Assembly (NCBI GenBank): GCA_035764045.1
Contig: DASTZX010000439.1
Location: forward strand, 1-18,514
From: JAVDCA01 sp035764045
GTDB lineage: Bacteria; Pseudomonadota; Alphaproteobacteria; Rhizobiales; Xanthobacteraceae
Direction of reading: 5' to 3'
DNA length: 18,514 nt
The translations under genes and the position numbers were made by a program. Below, one piece after another: positions 1-6,135 of the stretch (positions are counted from its first letter, which is position 1; every line of letters starts with the position of its first letter). The notes beneath the pieces were generated by a model that saw only the letters and a program-made list of their open reading frames with translations, was not told the DNA's origin and did no database searches.

Positions 1-93
1 GACGTCGCCGGCCGCGCGTTCGAGAAACGGCCCGATCGCCGACCAGATGGGTCCGTGATTGCGGTGGAACGCCGGTGCATCGCGCCGCGTCAT
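1..93 (-). CDS. DUF938 family methyltransferase-like protein (N-terminal fragment)
   Basis: Only the first 31 codons are present; the gene runs off the left edge. The ATG at 93-91 overlaps the TGA stop of the sulfite-oxidase-family gene (ATGA), so the two are almost certainly co-transcribed and translationally coupled. The peptide begins MTRRDAPAFHRNHGPIW and continues with SAIGPFLERAAGDV. This fits the start of DUF938 proteins, where an S/DAPA...RN..PI motif precedes a beta strand and a glycine-rich SAM-binding loop. That loop would lie just outside the window, so methyltransferase fold membership is inferred from the family. Other frames across this stretch give no protein-like sequence. 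No substrate is known to me for bacterial DUF938 proteins. Confidence 0.62.
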   Translation of the reverse strand, partial: MTRRDAPAFHRNHGPIWSAIGPFLERAAGDV

Positions 94-1208
94 CCGATGC
101 GGCCACGCACGCGGTGAACCGTGTTGTTGCAATAGCCGCGCTGATTCCACGGCGCCGATTCGAGCGGCTGGGCGCGGCCCTTTGCGTCCGTGCCCCGCGC
201 GATGATCTCGATCGGGCCGGGCGGCGGTGCCGCCAGCACGCCCGTGAACCGACGCCACGCAAACGTGTCGGCGAGAGGACCGAGATCGCAGGCCTGCCAC
301 GATCGCCCGCCGTCGCACGACAGCGCCACCGAGGCGAGCGGCGTATGACCGCTCCAGGCCCGGCCGGTGACGGCGAGGGGCCGGTTGGCGGGCGCCGCAA
401 ATCCGTCCTGCGGCGACGTGATGACGGCGCGCACCGGCATGTCGGTGATCACCTCGAACAGCGCATCGTCATAGCGCTCGCCTGCCGACAACGGCCGGAC
501 CGGGACCCGCGGCAAGCGGTAGTGCAGGTCGAGCATGCGTTCCCCATCGTGCTCGCAATCGCGCACGCCGATGCGGGTGATCCACTTTTGATAAGCCGAG
601 CCCGGAAAGCCCGGCGCCACGACCCGCAGCGGCCCGCCATGCAGCGCCGGAATGGGCGCGCCGTTCATCGCCCAGGCAACCAGCGTCTCCGGCGCGAGCG
701 CCTTGGCGATCGGGACGCCGCGCGAGAGCGCCGGGCCGCATCCGTCGAGCCGCATGTCGGGACTGTGATGCGCGGTGTAGACCGCATCGGACAAGAGGCC
801 GCAGCGGCGCAGCAGATCGCCCAGCCGTACCCCGGTCCAGGCGACGCAGCCAACTGCGCCGTGCTGCCACAGCACGGTGCCGGCCGGCTCGGCAAAGAAC
901 GCGCGTCCGTTGCCGGCGCACTCGAGCACCGCGATGCGCGTCACGGTCTCGAATTCCTGCTGCAATTCGGCGATGGTCCAGCGCTCGGGCGCCCGCACGC
1001 GGCCGTCGATCGCCAGCGTCCAGGCGGCGGTCTCGGCGGCGGTCGGCGCCGGCATCGTGCCGGCATTGCGCGCAAACAGGCGGTGCGCCGGGGTGAGGTC
1101 GTCGTCGAGCAGGTGCGCCGGCGTCTCGGCGTTGAGCTCGCCCGTCGGCAGGATGCGCAGCTCCGGCTTCTCGGCCATGACCAGCGCGCGCTGCTCGTCG
1201 GGGGTCAT
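90..1208 (-). CDS. Sulfite oxidase family molybdopterin-dependent oxidoreductase
   Basis: The 372-residue protein has the sulfite-oxidase fold order: an oxidoreductase molybdopterin domain (about residues 20-230) and a Mo-co dimerisation domain (about 255-372). Cys97 in VLECAGNGR matches the molybdenum-ligating cysteine motif (CAGN). HGGPLR and GSAYQKWI fit the cofactor-binding segments, and WNQRGYCNNTVHRV is the usual end of the dimerisation domain. The N-terminal ELNAETPAHLL...TP...LFARN is typical of soluble family members. No heme domain, Tat signal or membrane segment is visible, so it is probably cytoplasmic unless the start is wrong. The natural electron acceptor is not evident; no cytochrome gene is adjacent in view. 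The start ATG has only a weak AAGG ribosome site about 10 nt upstream. A perfect EcfG-type promoter lies 36 bp upstream of the ATG. The true substrate may not be sulfite. Confidence 0.9.
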   Translation of the reverse strand: MTPDEQRALVMAEKPELRILPTGELNAETPAHLLDDDLTPAHRLFARNAGTMPAPTAAETAAWTLAIDGRVRAPERWTIAELQQEFETVTRIAVLECAGNGRAFFAEPAGTVLWQHGAVGCVAWTGVRLGDLLRRCGLLSDAVYTAHHSPDMRLDGCGPALSRGVPIAKALAPETLVAWAMNGAPIPALHGGPLRVVAPGFPGSAYQKWITRIGVRDCEHDGERMLDLHYRLPRVPVRPLSAGERYDDALFEVITDMPVRAVITSPQDGFAAPANRPLAVTGRAWSGHTPLASVALSCDGGRSWQACDLGPLADTFAWRRFTGVLAAPPPGPIEIIARGTDAKGRAQPLESAPWNQRGYCNNTVHRVRGRIG

Positions 1209-1243
1209 GGGGATGCCTTATCACGCATGGACAGCCGCCCGCC

Positions 1244-1269
1244 AACGCCTATGTTTGGCGGGAGGTTCC
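1244..1269 (-). promoter_or_regulatory. Predicted EcfG (general stress sigma) promoter of the sulfite oxidase/DUF938 unit
   Basis: On the minus strand this reads GGAAC (1269-1265), 17 nt, CGTT (1247-1244), an exact match to the alphaproteobacterial EcfG consensus (GGAAC, 16-17 nt, CGTT). Transcription would start near 1236, giving a leader of roughly 28 nt before the ATG at 1208. The -35 box lies between the hemH ribosome binding site and its ATG on the other strand, so the two divergent genes share a tightly packed 65-bp intergenic region. Position and match are seen directly; sigma-factor use is inferred. Confidence 0.55.
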
Positions 1270-1273
1270 AGCG

Positions 1274-2317
1274 ATGAACGACGCCGCCGACCAGCCCACT
1301 GCGCCAACGTCATCCCGCCCCGCTGCTACGACGGGCCGCGTGGGCGTGCTCCTGGTCAATCTCGGCACCCCGGAAGCGGCCAATGCCGAATCGGTGCGCC
1401 GCTATCTGCGCGAGTTCCTCGCCGACAAGCGCGTGATCGAGGACACCGGGCTGGTGTGGCAGCTCGTGCTCAATGGAATCATCCTGCCGTTCCGGCCACG
1501 CCGCAAGGCGCGGGACTACGCGACCATCTGGAACCAGGAGAAGGACGAGTCGCCGCTCAAGACCATCACCCGCTCGCAAGCCGAGAAGCTCACCGCCATG
1601 CTCCCGCTCGGCAACACCGCGACTGTCGACTGGGCGATGCGCTACGGCAATCCCTCGATCGCCGACCGCCTGACGTCGCTCGCGGCGCAAGGCTGCGACC
1701 GCATCCTGCTCGTGCCGCTCTATCCGCAGTACTCCGCCGCCACCACGGCCACGGTCTGCGACGCGGCGTTCCGCGTCCTGATGCGCATGCGCCGGCAGCC
1801 GAGCCTGCGCGTCGCGCCACCCTATTTCGCCGACCCGGTCTATATCGAGGCGGTAGCGGGCACGCTCGAAAGCACGCTCGCACGGCTGCCGTTCAAGCCG
1901 GACGTCATTCTCGCGTCCTTCCACGGAATGCCGAAGGCTTATGTCGAGAATGGCGATCCGTATTACGACCAGTGCGCCGCGACCCTCGCGCTGCTGCGCG
2001 AGCGCCTCAAGCTCGACGGCGAAAAGCTCAGGTTGGTTTTTCAGTCGCGCTTCGGGCGGGCCGAGTGGCTGCAACCCTACACCGACGTGACGGTGAAACA
2101 GCTCGGCACGGACGGAATCAAGAACCTGGTCGTGATCACGCCCGGTTTCGCCGCCGATTGCCTCGAGACGCTCGAGGAGATCGCGGTCGAGAACGGGCAC
2201 ATCTTCAAGCGCGCGGGCGGCGAGAACTTCGCCCACGTTCCCTGCCTCAACGACAGCGCGCCCGGCATGGATGTGATCCGCGCGGTGGTGCTGCGCGAGC
2301 TTCAGGGCTGGTTGTAG
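1274..2317 (+). CDS. hemH: Ferrochelatase
   Basis: HemH inserts ferrous iron into protoporphyrin IX, the last step of protoheme synthesis. At 347 residues it has normal bacterial length. VGVLLVNLGTPEA near the N-terminus and LVPLYPQYSA are family signatures. SFHGMP contains the metal-site histidine (His217), and PGFAADCLETLEE carries the conserved acidic pair, with Glu298 equivalent to the catalytic glutamate of characterised enzymes. The enzyme is expected to be peripheral to the inner membrane. The start ATG is preceded by GGGAGG at 1260-1265 with good spacing. The gene stands alone: it diverges from the sulfite-oxidase-family gene and is followed by a 171-bp gap with no clear terminator. 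No Fe-S cysteine cluster like those of some alphaproteobacterial or animal ferrochelatases is obvious at the C-terminus. Confidence 0.97.
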   Translation: MNDAADQPTAPTSSRPAATTGRVGVLLVNLGTPEAANAESVRRYLREFLADKRVIEDTGLVWQLVLNGIILPFRPRRKARDYATIWNQEKDESPLKTITRSQAEKLTAMLPLGNTATVDWAMRYGNPSIADRLTSLAAQGCDRILLVPLYPQYSAATTATVCDAAFRVLMRMRRQPSLRVAPPYFADPVYIEAVAGTLESTLARLPFKPDVILASFHGMPKAYVENGDPYYDQCAATLALLRERLKLDGEKLRLVFQSRFGRAEWLQPYTDVTVKQLGTDGIKNLVVITPGFAADCLETLEEIAVENGHIFKRAGGENFAHVPCLNDSAPGMDVIRAVVLRELQGWL

Positions 2318-2488
2318 CCGACTGCGCCTGCGTTATCCCCACCGTGACTTGACGACCGCAGCGCCCTGGCGAAAATCCCGCGAATCGGCGGAGCGGTCCG
2401 GGCTTCGCCGTTCGGCTGACGGGGGCGTCGGCCGGCCGCATCGGTCCCTTCATTTCCAGCCTCGCCCTGGCCCCCCTCGAGGAATCTC

Positions 2489-3070
2489 ATGACATTGCAT
2501 CGCCTGAGGCCCAGCGGCCTCGTTTGGCTGCTGGTGCTGTTCGTTCTGTTCGCGCAAAGGCCCGCCGCGGCGGCCGGCGGCACGCACGTGTATCTCGTGC
2601 GCGGCATCTTCGACGTCTCGATCGGCCTCGATGCGCTGGCGGCCGAGCTCAGGCGGTTTGGTGCGGAGGCCAGCGTCTACAGCCATACGCAGTCGGGCGC
2701 CGTGGCGGCGGACGCGATCCGCGATTATCGGAGCGGTCAGGCGCGGCGCATCGTGCTGATCGGTCACTCGCTGGGCGGTTGGGCGGTGCTGTCGGTCGCG
2801 GATTCGCTCAACGACGCCGGCGTGCCGGTCACGCTCTTGATCGCGCTCGACTCGACCTCGAGCGGACCGGTGGCGGCCAATGTGCGAAAAGCGGTCAATT
2901 TCTATATTGCGGGCTCGGGCGCGACACTCGCGGCGGCACCGGGCTTCCACGGCCGCCTGCAGAACATCGATGTGGGCCGCATCCCCGGCATGGACCACAT
3001 GGCGGTGCAGTCGATGCCCGTGATGCACAGCATGATGATCGGTCTGGTCGAGTCGATGCGCGGCGGCTGA
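2489..3070 (+). CDS. Secreted small alpha/beta hydrolase (lipase/thioesterase-like)
   Basis: This 193-residue protein starts with a signal peptide: a short basic segment, then a hydrophobic core around LVWLLVLFVLF, with cleavage probably near AAA-GG at residues 28-30. The mature part shows an alpha/beta hydrolase core: strand HVYLVRGI, then the nucleophile elbow GHSLGG with Ser94. A candidate acid is Asp121 in LLIALDSTS and a candidate histidine is His170 in GMDHM. No lid or cap domain is visible, so it is smaller than classical lipases. The substrate is unknown; esterase, lipase or thioesterase are all possible. GAGGAA (2479-2484) precedes the ATG by only 4 nt. The 171-bp gap upstream, after hemH, holds nothing else I can identify. 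The gene ends in a GGCGGC-TGA-GCCGCC hairpin. Confidence 0.85.
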   Translation: MTLHRLRPSGLVWLLVLFVLFAQRPAAAAGGTHVYLVRGIFDVSIGLDALAAELRRFGAEASVYSHTQSGAVAADAIRDYRSGQARRIVLIGHSLGGWAVLSVADSLNDAGVPVTLLIALDSTSSGPVAANVRKAVNFYIAGSGATLAAAPGFHGRLQNIDVGRIPGMDHMAVQSMPVMHSMMIGLVESMRGG

Positions 3071-3106
3071 GCCGCCGGCTCCCTCCGGTAATCGATCCAA
3101 AACGGG

Positions 3107-3124
3107 GCGCCGCGGCCGCGGCGC
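3107..3124. repeat. 18-bp perfect GC palindrome
   Basis: GCGCCGCGGCCGCGGCGC is a perfect 18-bp palindrome between the hydrolase gene and the GlsB-type gene. It ends 5 bp before the predicted -35 box of the latter. It could be part of a transcription stop for the hydrolase (there is no immediate T-run; a TTTT follows 10 bp later), an operator, or simply GC-biased sequence. Confidence 0.5.
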
Positions 3125-3129
3125 AGCAT

Positions 3130-3154
3130 GGAACTTTTGGACCGGCCCCGCGTC
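3130..3154 (+). promoter_or_regulatory. Predicted EcfG-type promoter of the GlsB/YeaQ-type gene
   Basis: GGAAC (3130-3134), 16 nt, CGTC (3151-3154): one mismatch in the -10 element from the EcfG consensus CGTT. The -10 end lies 36 bp upstream of the ATG at 3191, similar to the other two candidate sites in the window. An equally good one-mismatch match occurs by chance inside coding sequence at 66-91, so this site is weaker evidence on its own. Confidence 0.42.
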
Positions 3155-3190
3155 ATCTCCCCGGGTTGAACCGCCCGGAGGACGCGGCAG

Positions 3191-3487
3191 ATGCACCTTT
3201 CCAACGAAAGCCTTCTGGTCATCCTGTTCGTGGGTCTCGTCGCCGGCTGGCTCGCCGGTAAAATCATGCGCGGCTACGGCTTCGGCCTGATCGGCGACAT
3301 CATCGTCGGCATCATCGGTGCTTTCATCGGCGACTGGCTGCTGCCGCGTCTCGGCATCCATCTCGGCGTCGGAATCATCTCGGCGATCATCAACGCGACG
3401 ATCGGCGCGGTGGTGCTGCTGCTGATCATCCGGCTGGTGCGCGGGCCGAGCTGGGGCTGGCGCCGCGGCTATGGCCGGCGCTGGTAG
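3191..3487 (+). CDS. GlsB/YeaQ/YmgE family stress response membrane protein
   Basis: This 98-residue protein matches the Transgly_assoc family (GlsB/YeaQ/YmgE). Three hydrophobic, glycine-rich segments fill almost the whole chain: about residues 8-24, 32-52 and 56-83. The diagnostic stretch GWLAGKIMRG is followed by GDIIVGIIGAFIGDWLL. The tail is basic and aromatic (WGWRRGYGRRW). It is an inner-membrane protein. The family is repeatedly tied to envelope or general stress, but its biochemical role is not established, and the old name transglycosylase-associated is not evidence of enzymatic activity. GGAGGA (3177-3182) precedes the ATG by 8 nt. The gene ends 10 bp from the end of galU, tail to tail. 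An EcfG-like promoter lies upstream. Confidence 0.93.
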   Translation: MHLSNESLLVILFVGLVAGWLAGKIMRGYGFGLIGDIIVGIIGAFIGDWLLPRLGIHLGVGIISAIINATIGAVVLLLIIRLVRGPSWGWRRGYGRRW

Positions 3488-3497
3488 GTCGAGGCGT

Positions 3498-4382
3498 TCA
3501 GCGCTTGCCGAGTAGCTCTTCGAGCTCGGCCCGGAAACCGGGCTCGATATCCTCGCGCGCGAGCGCGTAGGCGACATTGGCGGCGAGAAAGCCGATCTTC
3601 GATCCGCAATCGAAGCTCTTGCCCGCGAATTTCAGTCCGAGGAACGGCTGCTCCCCGGCGAGCCGGATCATCGCATCGGTGAGCTGGATCTCGCCGCCCG
3701 CGCCGTGCGTCTGGTTGGCGAGGATGTCGAAGATCTCCGGCTGCAGAATGTAGCGGCCGGTGATGATGAGGTTGGAGGGCGCGGCTTCGCGCGCCGGCTT
3801 CTCCACCATCTGGGTGATCTTGAACGCCTTGTTGCCGAGCTTCGCGCCCATGCCGACCACGCCATACATGTGGATGCGCTCGCGCGGCACCTCCTCCACT
3901 GCGACGATGTTGGCGGCCTCTCCGGCGTTGCGGTAGACGTCGACCATCTGCGCGAGGCAGCCCGGCTGGTGCTGCACCAGCACGTCGGGCAGCAGCAGCG
4001 CGAATGGCTCTTCTCCGACGAGCTCGCGGGCGCACCACACCGCATGGCCGAGCCCGAGCGGCGATTGCTGACGGGTGAAGCTGGTCTGCCCGGGGCCGGG
4101 AAGATCGCCCTCGAGCAGCGACAGCTCCTCGCGCTTGTTCCGCTCCTCGAGCGTGACCTCGAGCTCGAACTGACGGTCGAAGTGGTCCTCGATCACGCCC
4201 TTGTTGCGTCCGGTGACGAAGATGAAATGCTCGATGCCGGCCTCGCGCGCTTCGTCGACGACGTGCTGGATCAGCGGCCGGTCGACGACCGGCAGCATCT
4301 CCTTGGGCATCGCCTTGGTGGCGGGGAGGAACCGGGTCCCGAGGCCGGCAACCGGGAATATCGCTTTGCGGATCGTCTTCAT
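3498..4382 (-). CDS. galU: UTP-glucose-1-phosphate uridylyltransferase
   Basis: GalU makes UDP-glucose from UTP and glucose-1-phosphate, feeding exopolysaccharide, LPS and periplasmic glucan synthesis in the cytoplasm. The 294-residue protein starts MKTIRKAIFPVAGLGTRFLP, and the nucleotide-binding signature runs on through ATKAMPKEMLP (residues 13-31). LGLGHAVWCAR, VEKPAREAAPSNL and GEIQLTDAM are also typical. Length and start agree with bacterial GalU. The frame stays open for 63 more codons upstream, but those residues look non-coding. No strong Shine-Dalgarno sequence precedes the ATG. The gene diverges from the lytic transglycosylase across 256 bp (4383-4638). That gap holds an imperfect tandem repeat and an AT-richer patch around 4561-4598 that could contain promoters. 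Confidence 0.96.
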   Translation of the reverse strand: MKTIRKAIFPVAGLGTRFLPATKAMPKEMLPVVDRPLIQHVVDEAREAGIEHFIFVTGRNKGVIEDHFDRQFELEVTLEERNKREELSLLEGDLPGPGQTSFTRQQSPLGLGHAVWCARELVGEEPFALLLPDVLVQHQPGCLAQMVDVYRNAGEAANIVAVEEVPRERIHMYGVVGMGAKLGNKAFKITQMVEKPAREAAPSNLIITGRYILQPEIFDILANQTHGAGGEIQLTDAMIRLAGEQPFLGLKFAGKSFDCGSKIGFLAANVAYALAREDIEPGFRAELEELLGKR

Positions 4383-4517
4383 GGGGATGTCGCGGTGGAG
4401 CGGCGTGACGGCGCGCGGCCGAAACCTGCGTCGCTCAGGAGGTTCGAGAAGGGAACATGCGGGGAGGTGTTTAGCATGGGCGGCATCCGGAGGGGTAAAC
4501 GAATCAACGCCGCGGCG

Positions 4518-4564
4518 GTTCGCCCCTCCGGGCGCATGTGGTTCGCCTCCGTCCGGGCGCATGT
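4518..4564. repeat. Imperfect tandem repeat in the galU/transglycosylase divergent region
   Basis: Two adjacent units, 4518-4539 and 4541-4564, share GTTCGCC at their 5' ends and an identical 13-mer TCCGGGCGCATGT (4527-4539 and 4552-4564). They differ by a 2-base length change. The repeats lie about 140-180 bp upstream of galU and 75-120 bp upstream of the transglycosylase. They could be paired protein-binding sites or a small chance duplication. Confidence 0.5.
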
Positions 4565-4638
4565 TAAACATACTGAAACCACATCTGCTCTCTTAATGGC
4601 GGCGGCGAGGCGGGGCCTCGAAAGGCGGATTTGCGACG

Positions 4639-6015
4639 ATGAGGCGGAGGGGAGGATTGACGCTGGCGGCCGCCGGGCTGCTGCTCGGCGCTGTGCTCGG
4701 CGCAGCCAGCAGCGCGCAGGCGCAGAGTCCGGGCAGCCTGTTCGCCGACATCGGAGCGCGGCTGTTCGGCGCTCCGCCGGCGCCGGTCGGACCGGCGAGC
4801 CGGGACGGGTGGAGCGGCGCGTCGGGGGCTTCCGGCCATCCGCTGATGCAGGCCGAGGCGATCCGCGCCGCCGCCGAGAATTTCCCCAGCTGCATTGCGG
4901 GCTATTGGCCGGACGCAGCGCGGCGCGGCGTGAGCCGCGCGACGTTCGAGCGCGCGACCGCGCGGCTCACGCCCGATCTCAAGATCATGGATTTCATCGA
5001 TGCGCAGCCCGAGTTCACCAAGGCGCTGTGGGATTATCTCGATATCCTGGTGAGCGACGCGCGCATCAAGCGCGGGCGGGAGATCCTCGCCGCCAACAAG
5101 GCTGCGTTCGACGCGGTCGAACGGACCTACGGGGTGGATCGGCACGTCATCGCGGCGATCTGGGGAATCGAGTCGAATTATTCGACCGCGATCGGCGAGC
5201 GCTCGGTGCTGCGGTCGACCGCGACGCTCGCCTGCGTGGGGCGGCGGCAGGCCTACTTCAAGGACGAGTTCCTCGCGACGCTCGAGATCCTCGATCGCGG
5301 CGACGTGGCGCCGGATCGTCTCAAGGGTTCGTGGGCCGGCGCGTTCGGGCCGACACAGTTCATGCCGACCGCGTTCAAGCGCTATGCGGTCGATTTCGAC
5401 GGCGACGGCCGGCGCGACGTGGTGGACTCGATCCCCGATCTCGTCGCCTCGACCGCCAACAATCTCAAGCTCGACGGATGGAAGGCGGGGGAGACGTGGG
5501 GCTACGAGGTCAGGCTGCCGGCGGGCTTCGACTATCTGCTCGCGGATGGCGCCAAGCCGATGACGCTGCAGGACTGGGCGCGGCACGGTGTGGTGCGAGC
5601 CGGCGGCAAGGCCTTTCCGCGCCCGTCCGAGAAGGCATTCCTGCTGCTTCCGGCGGGAGCGCGCGGGCCGGCCTTCCTGATGCTCAACAATTTCCGGGTG
5701 ATCATGCGCTACAACCCGGCGGAAGCCTATGCGCTGGCGATCGGCCATCTCGCCGACCGGCTGCGCGGCGATCCGGAGTTCGTCCATTCCTGGCCGCGCG
5801 ACGAGCGCGTGCTCAGCAGCGCCGAGCGCTACGAGCTGCAGCAGCATCTGGTGGCGCTTGGCTTCGATATCGGCAGCGAGCCGAACGGCCGGATCAATGT
5901 GCGCACGCGTGGCGCGCTGAGGCGGTATCAGCTGGCGGCCGGTCTGGTTCCGGACGGGTTTGCGACCGCCGGATTGCTTGACCGCATGCGTTCGGCTGGA
6001 ATGGCGCGACGGTAA
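4639..6015 (+). CDS. Lytic murein transglycosylase (MltB/SLT_2 family) with peptidoglycan-binding domain
   Basis: This periplasmic enzyme should cleave the MurNAc-GlcNAc bond of peptidoglycan with formation of 1,6-anhydroMurNAc. The 458-residue protein has an arginine-rich signal peptide with hydrophobic core LAAAGLLLGAVLG, cleaved near AQA-Q (about residue 28). The SLT_2 domain spans about 82-375: IWGIESNYS holds the catalytic Glu178, and GAFGPTQFMPTAFKRYAVD and a calcium-site-like DFDGDGRRDVVDS are typical of MltB relatives. A C-terminal PG_binding_1 domain spans about 393-452 (LQQHLVALGFDIG, GALRRYQLAAGLVPDG). No lipobox is visible, so it is soluble rather than lipidated. ATG at 4639 keeps the basic n-region; an in-frame TTG six codons later has a better ribosome site (GGAGG) but would lose those charges. 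The DUF459 hydrolase gene follows closely. Confidence 0.95.
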   Translation: MRRRGGLTLAAAGLLLGAVLGAASSAQAQSPGSLFADIGARLFGAPPAPVGPASRDGWSGASGASGHPLMQAEAIRAAAENFPSCIAGYWPDAARRGVSRATFERATARLTPDLKIMDFIDAQPEFTKALWDYLDILVSDARIKRGREILAANKAAFDAVERTYGVDRHVIAAIWGIESNYSTAIGERSVLRSTATLACVGRRQAYFKDEFLATLEILDRGDVAPDRLKGSWAGAFGPTQFMPTAFKRYAVDFDGDGRRDVVDSIPDLVASTANNLKLDGWKAGETWGYEVRLPAGFDYLLADGAKPMTLQDWARHGVVRAGGKAFPRPSEKAFLLLPAGARGPAFLMLNNFRVIMRYNPAEAYALAIGHLADRLRGDPEFVHSWPRDERVLSSAERYELQQHLVALGFDIGSEPNGRINVRTRGALRRYQLAAGLVPDGFATAGLLDRMRSAGMARR

Positions 6016-6081
6016 CCAAAACCGCGAGGTCCTTTCCGCCGCCGCGGCCGCCATGGTATGACTCCGGCGACGGCGTCGGCC

Positions 6082-6106
6082 GGAACCCTCAGGTCTGCAA
6101 GGCGTT
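6082..6106 (+). promoter_or_regulatory. Predicted EcfG promoter of the DUF459 hydrolase gene
   Basis: GGAAC (6082-6086), 16 nt, CGTT (6103-6106) is an exact match to the EcfG consensus. It lies inside the N-terminal extension of the longest reading frame (ATG 6058) but 29 bp upstream of the in-frame ATG at 6136, the same geometry as at 1244-1269. It therefore also bears on the start choice. The match is seen; use by EcfG is inferred. Confidence 0.55.
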
Positions 6107-6135
6107 GGTTGGCCGTGATTTTCGGGTCCATCCGC

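Noticed and set aside
66..91. GGAAC-N17-CGTC on the plus strand, resembling an EcfG promoter
   Set aside because: It lies within coding sequence with no downstream plus-strand gene; it shows that one-mismatch matches do occur by chance.
75..1277. A 400-codon frame antisense to the sulfite-oxidase-family gene
   Set aside because: The opposite strand carries clear molybdoenzyme motifs; this translation is Arg-rich and featureless.
3061..3077. CGGCGGC-TGA-GCCGCCG hairpin at the hydrolase stop codon, as a terminator
   Set aside because: The loop is only 3 nt, there is no T-run, and the left arm is coding; too weak to list as a terminator.
4383..4571. N-terminal extension of galU to an upstream ATG
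   Set aside because: The 63 extra residues have no resemblance to GalU, whose usual start MKTIRKAIFPVAG is at 4382.
3705..5981. A 758-codon plus-strand frame across galU and the transglycosylase
   Set aside because: It overlaps two recognised genes in other frames and its translation has shadow-like low complexity.
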